Source of the DNA: Phyllobacterium sp. 21LDTY02-6
GTDB lineage: Bacteria > Pseudomonadota > Alphaproteobacteria > Rhizobiales > Rhizobiaceae
Direction: 5' to 3'
Assembly: GCF_023554255.2 (NCBI RefSeq)
Contig: NZ_JAMJWD020000006.1
Span: 124,001 to 188,000 of the forward strand
Length of the DNA: 64,000 nt
The translations under genes were made by a program, and so were the position numbers. The notes under the pieces were generated by a model that worked only from the letters and a program-made list of their open reading frames with translations, was not told where the DNA came from and made no database searches. Below, piece by piece: positions 19,794-27,679 of this stretch (positions within the stretch are counted from its first letter, which is position 1; the number at the start of each line of letters is the position of its first letter).

Positions 19794-20849
19794 TTACGCC
19801 GCGTTGCGCATGAGGCGCGGCAATTGCTCGGCGATATTGCGCCAATCTTCCCTCTCGGCATTGCCTTCGACGCGCTTGCCGAAGAACTGGATGATCATCT
19901 CGCCATCGGCGTCATAGGCTTCCACCGAGGTCAGCGGGCCGTCCTTCGTCGGGCGGCGCACAGCCCATACTTCAGCGATATGGTCGGTGCGAAGATGCAT
20001 GTGGAACGTCTCGTCGAGAATATTCGCCCAGGGTCCCATCAGCTTGATGTTCTCGATCGGCCCGCCATGGATCTGGATGCAGCCGCGATTGCCGATGAAG
20101 CACATGATCGGCACCTTGGCCTCGGCCACCTGCTCCAGCATCGTCGTCGCGGATCCGGTGTCGAGCTGCCAGGCATAATCCTCGCCGATCGCCTGGATCG
20201 CCTGGTGCCTCGTCAGTTCGAGCGCACGGAGAATACCGACGAATTCATGGACGTCCTTCATCTGGTTCCAGCGCGCGCGAAGGTTCTCGACATCGCTTTC
20301 GGCGATCTCGCGAGTCTTCACCTCGGTCTTCGGCAGCGCCTGCAATTCCACTTCCTGCGATTGGTCCGCGAGGCGCAGCTTGGCCACCAGCGCCTCATAG
20401 GCTTCGAGATTGGAGGCCGGGCGCAGATGGATCTTGTGGACGGCCTCGCCTGCCGCATCGAAGAACTGCAGGCTCCGGCGGATCGTCTCGCCATCGGTCT
20501 TTTCCACGGCGAAACCATGAACCCACTGCTTGTGGAATATGCGCAGGTCGATCTGCTCGCCGAGCAGGAGAACGGCGGCCTTGCCGGCTATCGGCTTGTC
20601 GTAGACACCGATCTTCTCATGCACCGCGCTTTCATTGCGCGTCAGCGCCATGACCTCGCCGAGCCCTTCGAGGTCCATCAGGAACTCCTCGATCCTGGCG
20701 CTGATCCGCGTCGACGAGATGCCGCAATAGGCCGCCACGAATTCGGCCTCCGAGACGCCGAGCTGCTGCGCCAGATCGCGCTCCCGCATGGTGGGATTGT
20801 CGGTTCTCGCCTGCCGGATCGCCTGTGGCGTAGCTCTATCTGCGTTCAT
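19794..20849 (-). CDS. hmuS: Hemin-degrading / haem-trafficking factor
   Basis: A 351-residue cytoplasmic HmuS/ChuS-family protein that binds imported haem and releases iron or passes it on. It has the two repeated halves of the family. The first runs from RERDLAQQLGVSEAEFVAA through FHKQWVHGFAVE, the second from RWNQMKDVHEFVGILRAL through TFHMHLRTDHIAEVW. His201 in DVHEF is the likely axial ligand by comparison with ChuS. It lies between hmuP and hmuT, the usual rhizobial order. Confidence 0.94.
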   Translation of the reverse strand: MNADRATPQAIRQARTDNPTMRERDLAQQLGVSEAEFVAAYCGISSTRISARIEEFLMDLEGLGEVMALTRNESAVHEKIGVYDKPIAGKAAVLLLGEQIDLRIFHKQWVHGFAVEKTDGETIRRSLQFFDAAGEAVHKIHLRPASNLEAYEALVAKLRLADQSQEVELQALPKTEVKTREIAESDVENLRARWNQMKDVHEFVGILRALELTRHQAIQAIGEDYAWQLDTGSATTMLEQVAEAKVPIMCFIGNRGCIQIHGGPIENIKLMGPWANILDETFHMHLRTDHIAEVWAVRRPTKDGPLTSVEAYDADGEMIIQFFGKRVEGNAEREDWRNIAEQLPRLMRNAA

Positions 20850-20873
20850 CGTCTTTTCTGCCTGTGTGAGGGA

Positions 20874-21029
20874 TTATTTGTTGAGGATCAGTTTGCCCTG
20901 GCGCGTGATCTTTAATCTGTAGAGGGAGCCGGCGTGTTCGATGCCCACCTCGCTGGAGCCATCGAAAAGAATATCGCTGCCGAAAACGCGGATGTCCTGC
21001 TTGGCGGGGCGGTGCAGTGCAGTCCGCAT
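20874..21029 (-). CDS. hmuP: Hemin uptake protein HemP/HmuP
   Basis: A small cytoplasmic protein, 51 residues from ATG 21029. It ends with the HemP family core (ILFDGSSEVGIEHAGSLYRL, then TRQGKLILNK). HmuP has been described in Bradyrhizobium as a co-activator of haem uptake genes. The frame is open to 21164, but ATG 21029 has an excellent GGAGG eight bases upstream, whereas the alternative ATG 21083 (69 residues) has a weaker site. It is the promoter-proximal gene of hmuPSTUV, immediately downstream of the inverted operator pair at 21138-21211. Confidence 0.85.
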   Translation of the reverse strand: MRTALHRPAKQDIRVFGSDILFDGSSEVGIEHAGSLYRLKITRQGKLILNK

Positions 21030-21137
21030 GGGAGTAGCCTCCGGCAGCCGGACTTGCAGATCGATGATTTGGCGTCGTGACATGGCACCTGTCTCTTCAT
21101 ATGCGGCGTTCTTTCGCCCGCACTTGAATTTTTCCTT

Positions 21138-21211
21138 GGCGAATAACTTGACTAGATTATTCACCTTAATTACTCAATACAAAGAAGAGTGAATTAGTCA
21201 AGTTATTCGCC
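21138..21211. promoter_or_regulatory. Paired iron-type operators between hmuP and a divergent gene
   Basis: GGCGAATAACTTGACTA (21138-21154) recurs as its exact 17-base reverse complement at 21195-21211, one copy facing each divergent gene. The left copy continues as GATTATTCAC and so contains TGA-N9-TCA at 21149-21163, the iron-responsive operator reported for RirA in rhizobia. It is also symmetric as GAATAA-N10-TTATTC. The right copy lacks the four bases GATT and has TGA-N5-TCA instead. Co-regulation of both genes by iron is the natural inference. Confidence 0.7.
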
Positions 21212-21271
21212 CCGAAATTCGGCATCTGCACCACCCCGGGTGGTATGCCCAACGTCACAGGATGAAGCGCA

Positions 21272-21733
21272 ATGGATTTATCGAGGTTCGCAGCAGGAAT
21301 TGGCCGGAGCATGACCGCTGCAATGGCCATGTCCTTGCTTGCTGCGACAGGGTCGGCGTCGGGGCAAGAGACTTCCTCCCCGGCGCCTGCCCTGACATTG
21401 GAGCTCAATGCTCTGCAGCCGTCCGAAAAGGGTTGCAGGCTGACCTTCGTCGTGACCAACAAGCTGGGCGGAACGCTCGACAAGGCGGCGTTCGAGGTCG
21501 CGCTTTTCAATGAGGCGCAGGTGGTCGATCGCATCACGCTCCTCGACTTCAAGGACCTGCCCGACGGCAAGACCAAGGTCCGGCGCTTCGACCTCGGCGA
21601 GGTGGATTGCGCCAAGGTGTCCCGCGTGCTGATCAACGATTCGACGGAATGCTCCGGCCAGGGCATCGACCCCAAGGCCTGCATCCGCCAGTTGCAGCCG
21701 GCGTCGAAATCCGGAATCCAGTTCGGCAGCTGA
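21272..21733 (+). CDS. Small periplasmic protein of unknown function, divergent from hmuP
   Basis: A 153-residue exported protein; the family is not recognised. The N-terminus carries a signal sequence with a twin-Met hydrophobic stretch (MTAAMAMSLLAATGSASG) ending near SGQET. The mature part looks like a small beta sandwich (LTFVVTNKLGGTLDKAAFEV, GKTKVRRFDLG) and has three cysteines (in KGCRL, EVDCAK and the TECSGQ/KACIR pair region) that could form disulfides. AGGATGAAG precedes the ATG. It shares the operator region with the haem operon. In some rhizobia tonB occupies the divergent position, so a role in haem or iron uptake is inferred only from location. Confidence 0.7.
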   Translation: MDLSRFAAGIGRSMTAAMAMSLLAATGSASGQETSSPAPALTLELNALQPSEKGCRLTFVVTNKLGGTLDKAAFEVALFNEAQVVDRITLLDFKDLPDGKTKVRRFDLGEVDCAKVSRVLINDSTECSGQGIDPKACIRQLQPASKSGIQFGS

Positions 21734-21753
21734 ACTCAACGCCGGACAAGAAA

Positions 21754-21785
21754 AAGGCCCCGTTCGAGGGGCCTTCTTCGTTTTT
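21754..21785. terminator. Bidirectional terminator between the periplasmic gene and the sugar operon
   Basis: AAGGCCCC (21754-21761) and GGGGCCTT (21768-21775) flank a six-base loop. The stem is followed by CTTCGTTTTT on the plus strand and by TTTTTCTTG on the minus strand. It lies between two convergent genes, ending the plus-strand periplasmic gene and the minus-strand sugar transport operon. Confidence 0.88.
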
Positions 21786-21799
21786 GGCACCATGCCGGA

Positions 21800-22744
21800 T
21801 CAGAAGGGCGAATCCGGGAAGTAGAATTCCTGTGCGTTGTCCTTGGTTACCAGCGTCGCGTCCAGGATGTAGCTTCCGCGGACCGGCACCTGATCGTAGA
21901 AATGGGCAACCGTGAGTTCGAGCGCCGTTGCGATCATCGACGGCGGATAGAGCACGTTGATCGGGGTCATCGCATCGCCATCGGCAACGCGCTTGATCAT
22001 GTCCTTCATGCCGGCACCGCCAATGACCATCTTGATGTCCGTGCGCTTCGCCTGGCTGATGGCTTCGAGCACGCCAACCGCCATGTCGTCGTCCTGGCAC
22101 CAGACGGCATCGATCTTCGGGAACTTCGTCAGATAGTCCTGCATGACCTTGAAGGCATCGTCGCGCGACCAGTTGCCGAACTGCTTGTCGAGAACCTTGA
22201 TGCCGCTGCCGGCAATGGCTTCGTCGAAGCCCTTCTGGCGCTCTTCGTCGATGACGATCGGCAGGCCGCGAATGACGACGACTTCGCCTTCCTTCAGCGT
22301 ATCCTTCAGGTACTGGCCGGCGACGCGGCCAAGTTCCGGATTGTTGCCGGCGACATAAAGGTCCTGGATCGTCGGATCGGAAAGCGCCCGGTCGACGACC
22401 GTCACGAACACGCCCTTTTCCTTGACCTGGCGAAGCGGATCGGTCAGTTCATCGGAATTGTGCGGCAGGGTGACGAGAGCGTCGATGCCCTGTGTCGTCA
22501 GGTCCTCGAGCGCATTGGCCTGCGAGGCGCCGTCCGGAGAGGTTTTGACCGTGATGGTCAATCCCGGATGATTTGCCTGCAAGAGCTTGGCAGCCCGCTC
22601 GGCATGATAAACGACGCCGCCGGTCCAGCCATGATCGGCGGCCGGAATCGATACGGCGATATTCACCTTCTTGTCCTGTGCATAGGCGAATGTCATGGTC
22701 GAAGCGAGCGCCGCCCCCACCAGACCCATCATCAATTTACGCAT
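21800..22744 (-). CDS. Sugar ABC transporter periplasmic binding protein (RbsB-like)
   Basis: A 314-residue periplasmic binding protein of the ribose/galactose (Peripla_BP_4) class. The signal peptide ends at about TFAYA, followed by KVNIAVSIPAADHGWTGGVV, the family opening. Ligand-contact regions such as TVVDRALSDP and WCQDDDMAVGVL are in place. It is the last gene of the minus-strand operon, set apart from the permease gene by 106 bases with a hairpin, an arrangement that commonly raises the level of the binding protein. The ligand is not identifiable; operon neighbours point to a sugar or polyol that is oxidised. Confidence 0.9.
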   Translation of the reverse strand: MRKLMMGLVGAALASTMTFAYAQDKKVNIAVSIPAADHGWTGGVVYHAERAAKLLQANHPGLTITVKTSPDGASQANALEDLTTQGIDALVTLPHNSDELTDPLRQVKEKGVFVTVVDRALSDPTIQDLYVAGNNPELGRVAGQYLKDTLKEGEVVVIRGLPIVIDEERQKGFDEAIAGSGIKVLDKQFGNWSRDDAFKVMQDYLTKFPKIDAVWCQDDDMAVGVLEAISQAKRTDIKMVIGGAGMKDMIKRVADGDAMTPINVLYPPSMIATALELTVAHFYDQVPVRGSYILDATLVTKDNAQEFYFPDSPF

Positions 22745-22817
22745 GTAATCCTCCCACTATGATTTCGGGCCTTGATTGCGGCTCGGCGGGTGGCCCCTTT
22801 CCCCCGTCCCGTGAAGA

Positions 22818-22836
22818 GAGGCGGGCATTCCGCCTC
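22818..22836 (-). other. Intercistronic hairpin before the binding-protein gene
   Basis: GAGGCGG and CCGCCTC pair around a five-base loop in the only sizeable gap of this operon, between permease and binding protein. There is no T-run, so it looks like an mRNA-stabilising or processing hairpin rather than a terminator. Confidence 0.5.
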
Positions 22837-22850
22837 CTTGAACTCCAGTC

Positions 22851-23867
22851 TCATGACTGTTTTTTCTTCTGCAAGGTGCGCTGCACCAGCATGGCGATGA
22901 TGATGATCGTGCCCTGTACGGCGCCGATCAGATACTCGCTGACAATGTTGGAAAGCACCATGATATTGCCGACGACTTCGAGCATGAAGGCGCCGCAGAT
23001 CGTGCCCCACACCCGGCCTACGCCGCCGCGAAGGGCCGTTCCGCCGATGACCACGGCGGTGATCGCCTGCAATTCCCACAGCAGGCCCGTCGTCGTCGTC
23101 GCCGCACCGAGGCGCGGGATGTAGACGATGACCGCAATGGCGACGCAGACGCCCTGCAGCACATAGGTCAGCGCCCTGACGCGATTGACATGGATGCCGG
23201 AATAGCGTGCGACGTCCTCGTTCGACCCTACGGCGATGACGTGACGGCCGAACGACGTCTTGTAGAGGATGAAGGCCGCAAGCAGGCCGACGACGATGAT
23301 GATCCAGACGGGAATGGGCAGCCCGAGGAACGAACCGGTATAGACCGGCCTGAAAAGACTGCGCATCTCCGGCGATTTCATCGCGATCGAGCCGCCATCG
23401 GCCAGCCAGACCGTTACCGAGCGGAAGATCGCCATGGTTCCGAGCGTGACGATGAAGGGCTCGATCCGGCCGATGGTGATGATCGCTCCATTAAGCAGCC
23501 CCGCGAGGGCCCCGACGCCGATCGCCACCACCACGCCGGCGCAGAGCATGGCCATATTGCCGTCGACAGCACCGGAATTGAGGAACAGCAGCATGATGCC
23601 GGCGACGAGTGCCGCCATGGAGCCGACGGAAAGGTCGAGCCCGCCGGCAGAAATGACGAAGGTCGCACCCACCGCGATGATGGCGATGAACGACGAGCGC
23701 GTCAGCACGTTGAGCAGGTTGTCGACGGAAAGGAAGTTGGGATTGACGAGGGTGCCGAGCACGAACAGGGCGGCAAGCGCCAGGAACGGCGCCAGCGCCG
23801 TCATGTCCAGATCCGCCAGTTTGCGTGCCGCGCCTGGCGCCGCCGTGCTTGTTTTCGTGTCGCTCAT
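22851..23867 (-). CDS. Sugar ABC transporter permease (RbsC-like)
   Basis: A 338-residue inner membrane permease with eight to ten hydrophobic segments. Family landmarks are ISAGGLDLSVGSMAALVAGI, IVTLGTMAIFRSVTVWLADGG and the C-terminal ITAVVIGGTALRGGVGRVWG, typical of the ribose/xylose/inositol (BPD_transp_2) class. The start overlaps the ATPase stop by four bases. It ends in a basic, Gln/Lys-rich tail. Confidence 0.93.
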   Translation of the reverse strand: MSDTKTSTAAPGAARKLADLDMTALAPFLALAALFVLGTLVNPNFLSVDNLLNVLTRSSFIAIIAVGATFVISAGGLDLSVGSMAALVAGIMLLFLNSGAVDGNMAMLCAGVVVAIGVGALAGLLNGAIITIGRIEPFIVTLGTMAIFRSVTVWLADGGSIAMKSPEMRSLFRPVYTGSFLGLPIPVWIIIVVGLLAAFILYKTSFGRHVIAVGSNEDVARYSGIHVNRVRALTYVLQGVCVAIAVIVYIPRLGAATTTTGLLWELQAITAVVIGGTALRGGVGRVWGTICGAFMLEVVGNIMVLSNIVSEYLIGAVQGTIIIIAMLVQRTLQKKKQS

Positions 23868-25417
23868 GCGTTCTCCGCGCTGTATAGCTCTGCTTCGTTA
23901 ACTTTCACACCCGTGGCGTAGACGACGATCTCGTCCTCCGTCATCGCATCCCCGGTTACCTCACCGACGATGCGTTGCGACCGCATGACCAGGATCCGAT
24001 GGCAGACGCCGATCAGTTCCTGCATCTCCGAGGAGATGACGACGACCGATTTTCCCGATTTCGCGAGTTCGGATATGAATTTGTAGATCTGTTCCTTGGT
24101 GCCGATATCGATGCCGCGCGTCGGCTCGTCGATGATGACGATGTTCGGTTCGAGCAGCATCATCTTGGCCAGCAGCAGCTTCTGCTGGTTGCCGCCGGAC
24201 AATTGCCCGGCCAGAAGATCGCGGCGGCGGGCGCGGATATCGAAATCGGTGATTGCCTGGTCGAGCCCGGCATTCTCGCGCTTGCGCTCGATGAGCGGAC
24301 CGCGGGTGAATCTGTCGAGCGTGGCCAGGGTGAGATTGGTTCGCAGGTCCTGTTGCAGCAGCAAGCCCTTGCCCTTGCGATCCTCGCTCAGGTAGACGAG
24401 CCCCGCCGCCATGCTGTCGCGCACGGTCTTGAAGCGGACCGGCTTGCCCTCGAGCAGCACTTCCCCGTGATGGGTGCGCAGGCCGACTATGCCTTCGAAC
24501 AGCTCGGTACGGCCAGCGCCGATAAGACCGGCAAAGCCGAGAATCTCGCCCTTGCGCAGCACGAACGAGGCATCCTTCGCATAGCCCGGCACGGAGAAAT
24601 TGCGCACCTCGAGCATGGCTTCATGCCCTGCGCTGTCTTCACGCTCCGGATAGAGTTTCGACATGTCCCGGCCGACCATGAGCCGCGCCATGTCCACCGG
24701 CTGCAGTTCCGAGGCAGCGCGCGTGGTGACGAGCTTGCCGTCGCGCAGCACCGTGATACGGTCGGCGATGGCAGCGACTTCCGGCAGACGGTGCGAGATA
24801 TAAAGAACGGCGACGCCTTTCGCACGCAGCGCGCGGATCACGTTCAGCAGCGCCTCCGTCTCGATCGGTGTCAGCGACGCCGTCGGCTCATCGAATATCA
24901 CGATGCGATGCGGTACCTGGAGCGCCCGCGCGATCTGCACGAGTTGCCGCCTCGCAATCGACAGGCGCGAGACCGGAACCGTGGGGTCGATCTCCGCGCC
25001 GAGGCTGCGCACGGCCTCGGCCGCCTGGCGGTTCATCTCGCGGTCGTTGACCATCAGGCCGCGCCTGAGTTCACGTCCCATGAAGATATTCTGCGCAACC
25101 GTCAGGTCGGGAGCGAGCAGGATTTCCTGGTGGACGAGAACGATGCCGCGATGTTCGGCATCGACGGGATTGTGGAATTCAACCGCATTGCCATCCATCG
25201 CCACGGTACCGCGCGTCGGCTTCAGATGACCGCTGAGAAGCTTCATCAAGGTCGATTTTCCGGCGCCGTTCTCGCCGATAATGGCGTGAACCTCACCGGG
25301 CAATATCGTCAGATCGATATCCGTCAGCACCTCGACCGGGCCGAAAGCCTTGGCGATGCCGCGGGCTTCAAGCACCGGCTGTCCGGCGGATTGGTGTTTG
25401 GTATCGATCGTCGTCAT
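23864..25417 (-). CDS. Sugar ABC transporter ATP-binding protein (RbsA-like, two domains)
   Basis: A 517-residue ATPase with two nucleotide-binding domains, as in RbsA. The first has Walker A GENGAGKST, a signature region reading VSRLSIARRQLVQIARAL, and Walker B IVIFDEPTASLT. The second has GAGRTELFEGIVG in place of a full Walker A, the signature LSGGNQQKLLLAKMM, and Walker B NIVIIDEPTRGID. The degenerate second Walker A is normal for this class. The start ATG 25417 overlaps the dehydrogenase stop (ATGA); longer upstream translations belong to the neighbour's region. Confidence 0.93.
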   Translation of the reverse strand: MTTIDTKHQSAGQPVLEARGIAKAFGPVEVLTDIDLTILPGEVHAIIGENGAGKSTLMKLLSGHLKPTRGTVAMDGNAVEFHNPVDAEHRGIVLVHQEILLAPDLTVAQNIFMGRELRRGLMVNDREMNRQAAEAVRSLGAEIDPTVPVSRLSIARRQLVQIARALQVPHRIVIFDEPTASLTPIETEALLNVIRALRAKGVAVLYISHRLPEVAAIADRITVLRDGKLVTTRAASELQPVDMARLMVGRDMSKLYPEREDSAGHEAMLEVRNFSVPGYAKDASFVLRKGEILGFAGLIGAGRTELFEGIVGLRTHHGEVLLEGKPVRFKTVRDSMAAGLVYLSEDRKGKGLLLQQDLRTNLTLATLDRFTRGPLIERKRENAGLDQAITDFDIRARRRDLLAGQLSGGNQQKLLLAKMMLLEPNIVIIDEPTRGIDIGTKEQIYKFISELAKSGKSVVVISSEMQELIGVCHRILVMRSQRIVGEVTGDAMTEDEIVVYATGVKVNEAELYSAENA

Positions 25418-26586
25418 ACCTTGGTCCAGACGCCGCCCGCCTTGGACGACTTGACGGCTGCTTCGATGAATTCCATGCCGATGAGACCATCTTCCACGGT
25501 CGGGAACAACACGTCTTTCGGCGTCTTCTTGCCCGTCCGCGCCGCGATGATCGCCTCGGCAGCTTCGGAGTATATATTGGCAAAGCCTTCGAGATAACCT
25601 TCGGGATGCCCGCTCGGCACACGCGTCAACCGCGCTGCCTCCGGCGTTGCGCCCGCACCGCCGCGGGTCAGCAGCTGCTTTGGCTTGCCGAAGGGCGTGA
25701 ACCAGAGATAGTTCGGGTCCGCCTGCGTCCATTCCAGCCCGCCCTTGGTGCCGTATATGCGCAATTTGAGGCCATTCTCGTTGCCTGGCGCAACCTGGCT
25801 GGCCCAGATCATGCCCTTCGCACCGCCATCGAAGCGCAGCAATATCTGCACGTCGTCGTCGAGGACCCGGCCCTCGCCGAAGCTCGTCAATTCGGCGCAA
25901 AGCTGTTTCAGCTTCAGTCCCGAAACGAAACAGGCGAGATTATAGGCATGGGTTCCGATGTCGCCGATCGCACCGCCCGCGCCCGACCGCTTCGGATCGA
26001 CGCGCCATTCGGCCTGCTTGGAGCCGGTGCTCTCCGTCTTCTCGGTCATCCAGTCCTGCGGATACTCGGCCTGGACGACGCGGATCTGACCGAGCAGGCC
26101 CTTCTCGACCATGGCGCGCGCCTGGCGCATCATCGGATAGCCGGTATAATTATGGGTGACGATGAACTGCTTGCCCGTCTTCTTGACGAGGGCGACAAGG
26201 TCCTTTGCCTCCTTGACCGTCGTCGTCAGCGGCTTGTCGCAGATGACGTGGATGCCGGCCTTCAGGAACGCCTTCGCCGCCGGGGCGTGCATGTGATTGG
26301 GCGTGACGATCGACACCGCCTCGATGCCATCAGGCCTCTTGGCCTCGGCCTTCGCCATTTCCTCGAACGAGCCATAGGCCCTTTCATCGGCGATGCCGAG
26401 TTCGCGCGCCGATGCCTTGGCGCGGGTCGCGTCCGAGGACAGCGCGCCGGCGACGAGTTCGAACCTGTCGTCCATGCGCAGGGCGATGCGGTGCACGGCG
26501 CCGATGAAGGCGCCCTGGCCACCGCCGACCATGCCGATCCTGATTTTCCGGCCGGTGGCCTTTTCCTTCGAAGCTTCGATAGCCAT
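25414..26586 (-). CDS. Gfo/Idh/MocA family oxidoreductase
   Basis: A 390-residue NAD(P)-dependent sugar or polyol dehydrogenase. The Rossmann motif is IGMVGGGQGAFIGAVH. The catalytic lysine sits in CDKPLTTT (family consensus EKP; here Cys-Asp precede the Lys), and the substrate-site DIGTHAYNL carries the conserved Asp and His. It lies in one transcript with an isomerase and a ribose-class importer, so it probably oxidises the imported compound. The substrate could be an inositol, a deoxysugar or a glycoside; nothing in the sequence decides this. Confidence 0.9.
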   Translation of the reverse strand: MAIEASKEKATGRKIRIGMVGGGQGAFIGAVHRIALRMDDRFELVAGALSSDATRAKASARELGIADERAYGSFEEMAKAEAKRPDGIEAVSIVTPNHMHAPAAKAFLKAGIHVICDKPLTTTVKEAKDLVALVKKTGKQFIVTHNYTGYPMMRQARAMVEKGLLGQIRVVQAEYPQDWMTEKTESTGSKQAEWRVDPKRSGAGGAIGDIGTHAYNLACFVSGLKLKQLCAELTSFGEGRVLDDDVQILLRFDGGAKGMIWASQVAPGNENGLKLRIYGTKGGLEWTQADPNYLWFTPFGKPKQLLTRGGAGATPEAARLTRVPSGHPEGYLEGFANIYSEAAEAIIAARTGKKTPKDVLFPTVEDGLIGMEFIEAAVKSSKAGGVWTKV

Positions 26587-26595
26587 TGCGCCCTC

Positions 26596-27651
26596 CTATT
26601 TCAGACCAAGAATGCGGCGGTTTGCGGCGTCGTCCGTGCCGGCGCCGGCGAAATCGTCAAAAGCCCGTTCCGTGACGCGGATAAGATGCGCGCGGATGAA
26701 ATCGGAGCCTTCGCGGGCACCGTCTTCCGGATGTTTCAAGGCGCATTCCCATTCGAGTACGGCCCAGCCATCGAAATCATAGGCAGTGAGCTTGGAGAAC
26801 ACCGAGCCGAAATCGACCTGCCCGTCGCCGAGAGAGCGGAAGCGGCCGGCGCGGTTCACCCAGGACTGGAAGCCGCCATAGACCCCCTGGCGGCCGGTCG
26901 GATTGAACTCGGCATCCTTGACGTGAAACGCTTTGATCCGCTCGTGATAAATGTCGATATAATCGAGGTAATCGAGCTGCTGCAGCACGAAATGCGAGGG
27001 ATCGTAGAGAAGATTGGCGCGCGGATGATTGTTTACCCGCTCCAGGAACATCTCGTAGCTGATACCGTCATGCAGATCCTCGCTCGGATGGATCTCATAG
27101 GCGGCGTCGATGCCCTGCTCGTCGAGATAGTTCAGGATCGGCGTCCAGCGCCTGGCCAGCTCGTCGAATGCCGCTTCCACGAGCCCCGCCGGCCGCTGCG
27201 GGAACGGATAGAGGAATGGCCATGCCAGCGCACCCGAAAATGTCGGCATCGCCTTCAGGCCGAGATGGCGCGAGGCCCGCGCCGCACGCTTCAGCTGATC
27301 GACTGCCCATTCCTGGCGCGCCGCCGGATTGCCATGCACTTCCGGTGCGGCGAAACCGTCCATCAACTCGTCATAGACGGGGTGAACGGCTACCAGCTGA
27401 CCCTGGAGATGGGTCGAAAGTTCGGTGATCGTCAGCCCATGCGCGGCCGCCACGCCGGCGATCTCGTCGCAATAATCCTTGGAATCCGATGCTTTCTTCA
27501 AGTCGATAAGGCGGGAATCCCACGCCGGTATCTGGATGCCTTCGTAGCCCATTTCAGCCGCCCAGCCGCACATGGCGTCAAGCGTGTTGAATGGAGCCTC
27601 GTCTCCAGCAAACTGCGCGAGGAATATGGCCGGTCCCTTGATCGTCTTCAT
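26596..27651 (-). CDS. Sugar phosphate isomerase/epimerase-type TIM barrel
   Basis: A 351-residue protein of the xylose isomerase-like (AP endonuclease 2) barrel family, probably a metal-dependent sugar isomerase, epimerase or keto-sugar lyase. Metal-ligand segments in order are AAYEIHPSED (Glu), LLYDPSHFVLQQ (Asp/His), IKAFHVKDAEF (His) and WAVLEWECAL (Glu). It stands between the LacI-type regulator gene and the Gfo/Idh/MocA gene, with gaps of 28 and 9 bases, in the same operon. Such dehydrogenase/isomerase pairs are common in catabolism through keto-sugar intermediates. Confidence 0.88.
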   Translation of the reverse strand: MKTIKGPAIFLAQFAGDEAPFNTLDAMCGWAAEMGYEGIQIPAWDSRLIDLKKASDSKDYCDEIAGVAAAHGLTITELSTHLQGQLVAVHPVYDELMDGFAAPEVHGNPAARQEWAVDQLKRAARASRHLGLKAMPTFSGALAWPFLYPFPQRPAGLVEAAFDELARRWTPILNYLDEQGIDAAYEIHPSEDLHDGISYEMFLERVNNHPRANLLYDPSHFVLQQLDYLDYIDIYHERIKAFHVKDAEFNPTGRQGVYGGFQSWVNRAGRFRSLGDGQVDFGSVFSKLTAYDFDGWAVLEWECALKHPEDGAREGSDFIRAHLIRVTERAFDDFAGAGTDDAANRRILGLK

Positions 27652-27679
27652 CTCTGTCTCCGATTCCTACCAATGATGT

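Noticed and set aside
23975-25597. 540-codon plus-strand frame opposite the RbsA-like gene
   Set aside because: Antisense to a fully conserved two-domain ATPase; residue usage is that of a shadow frame.
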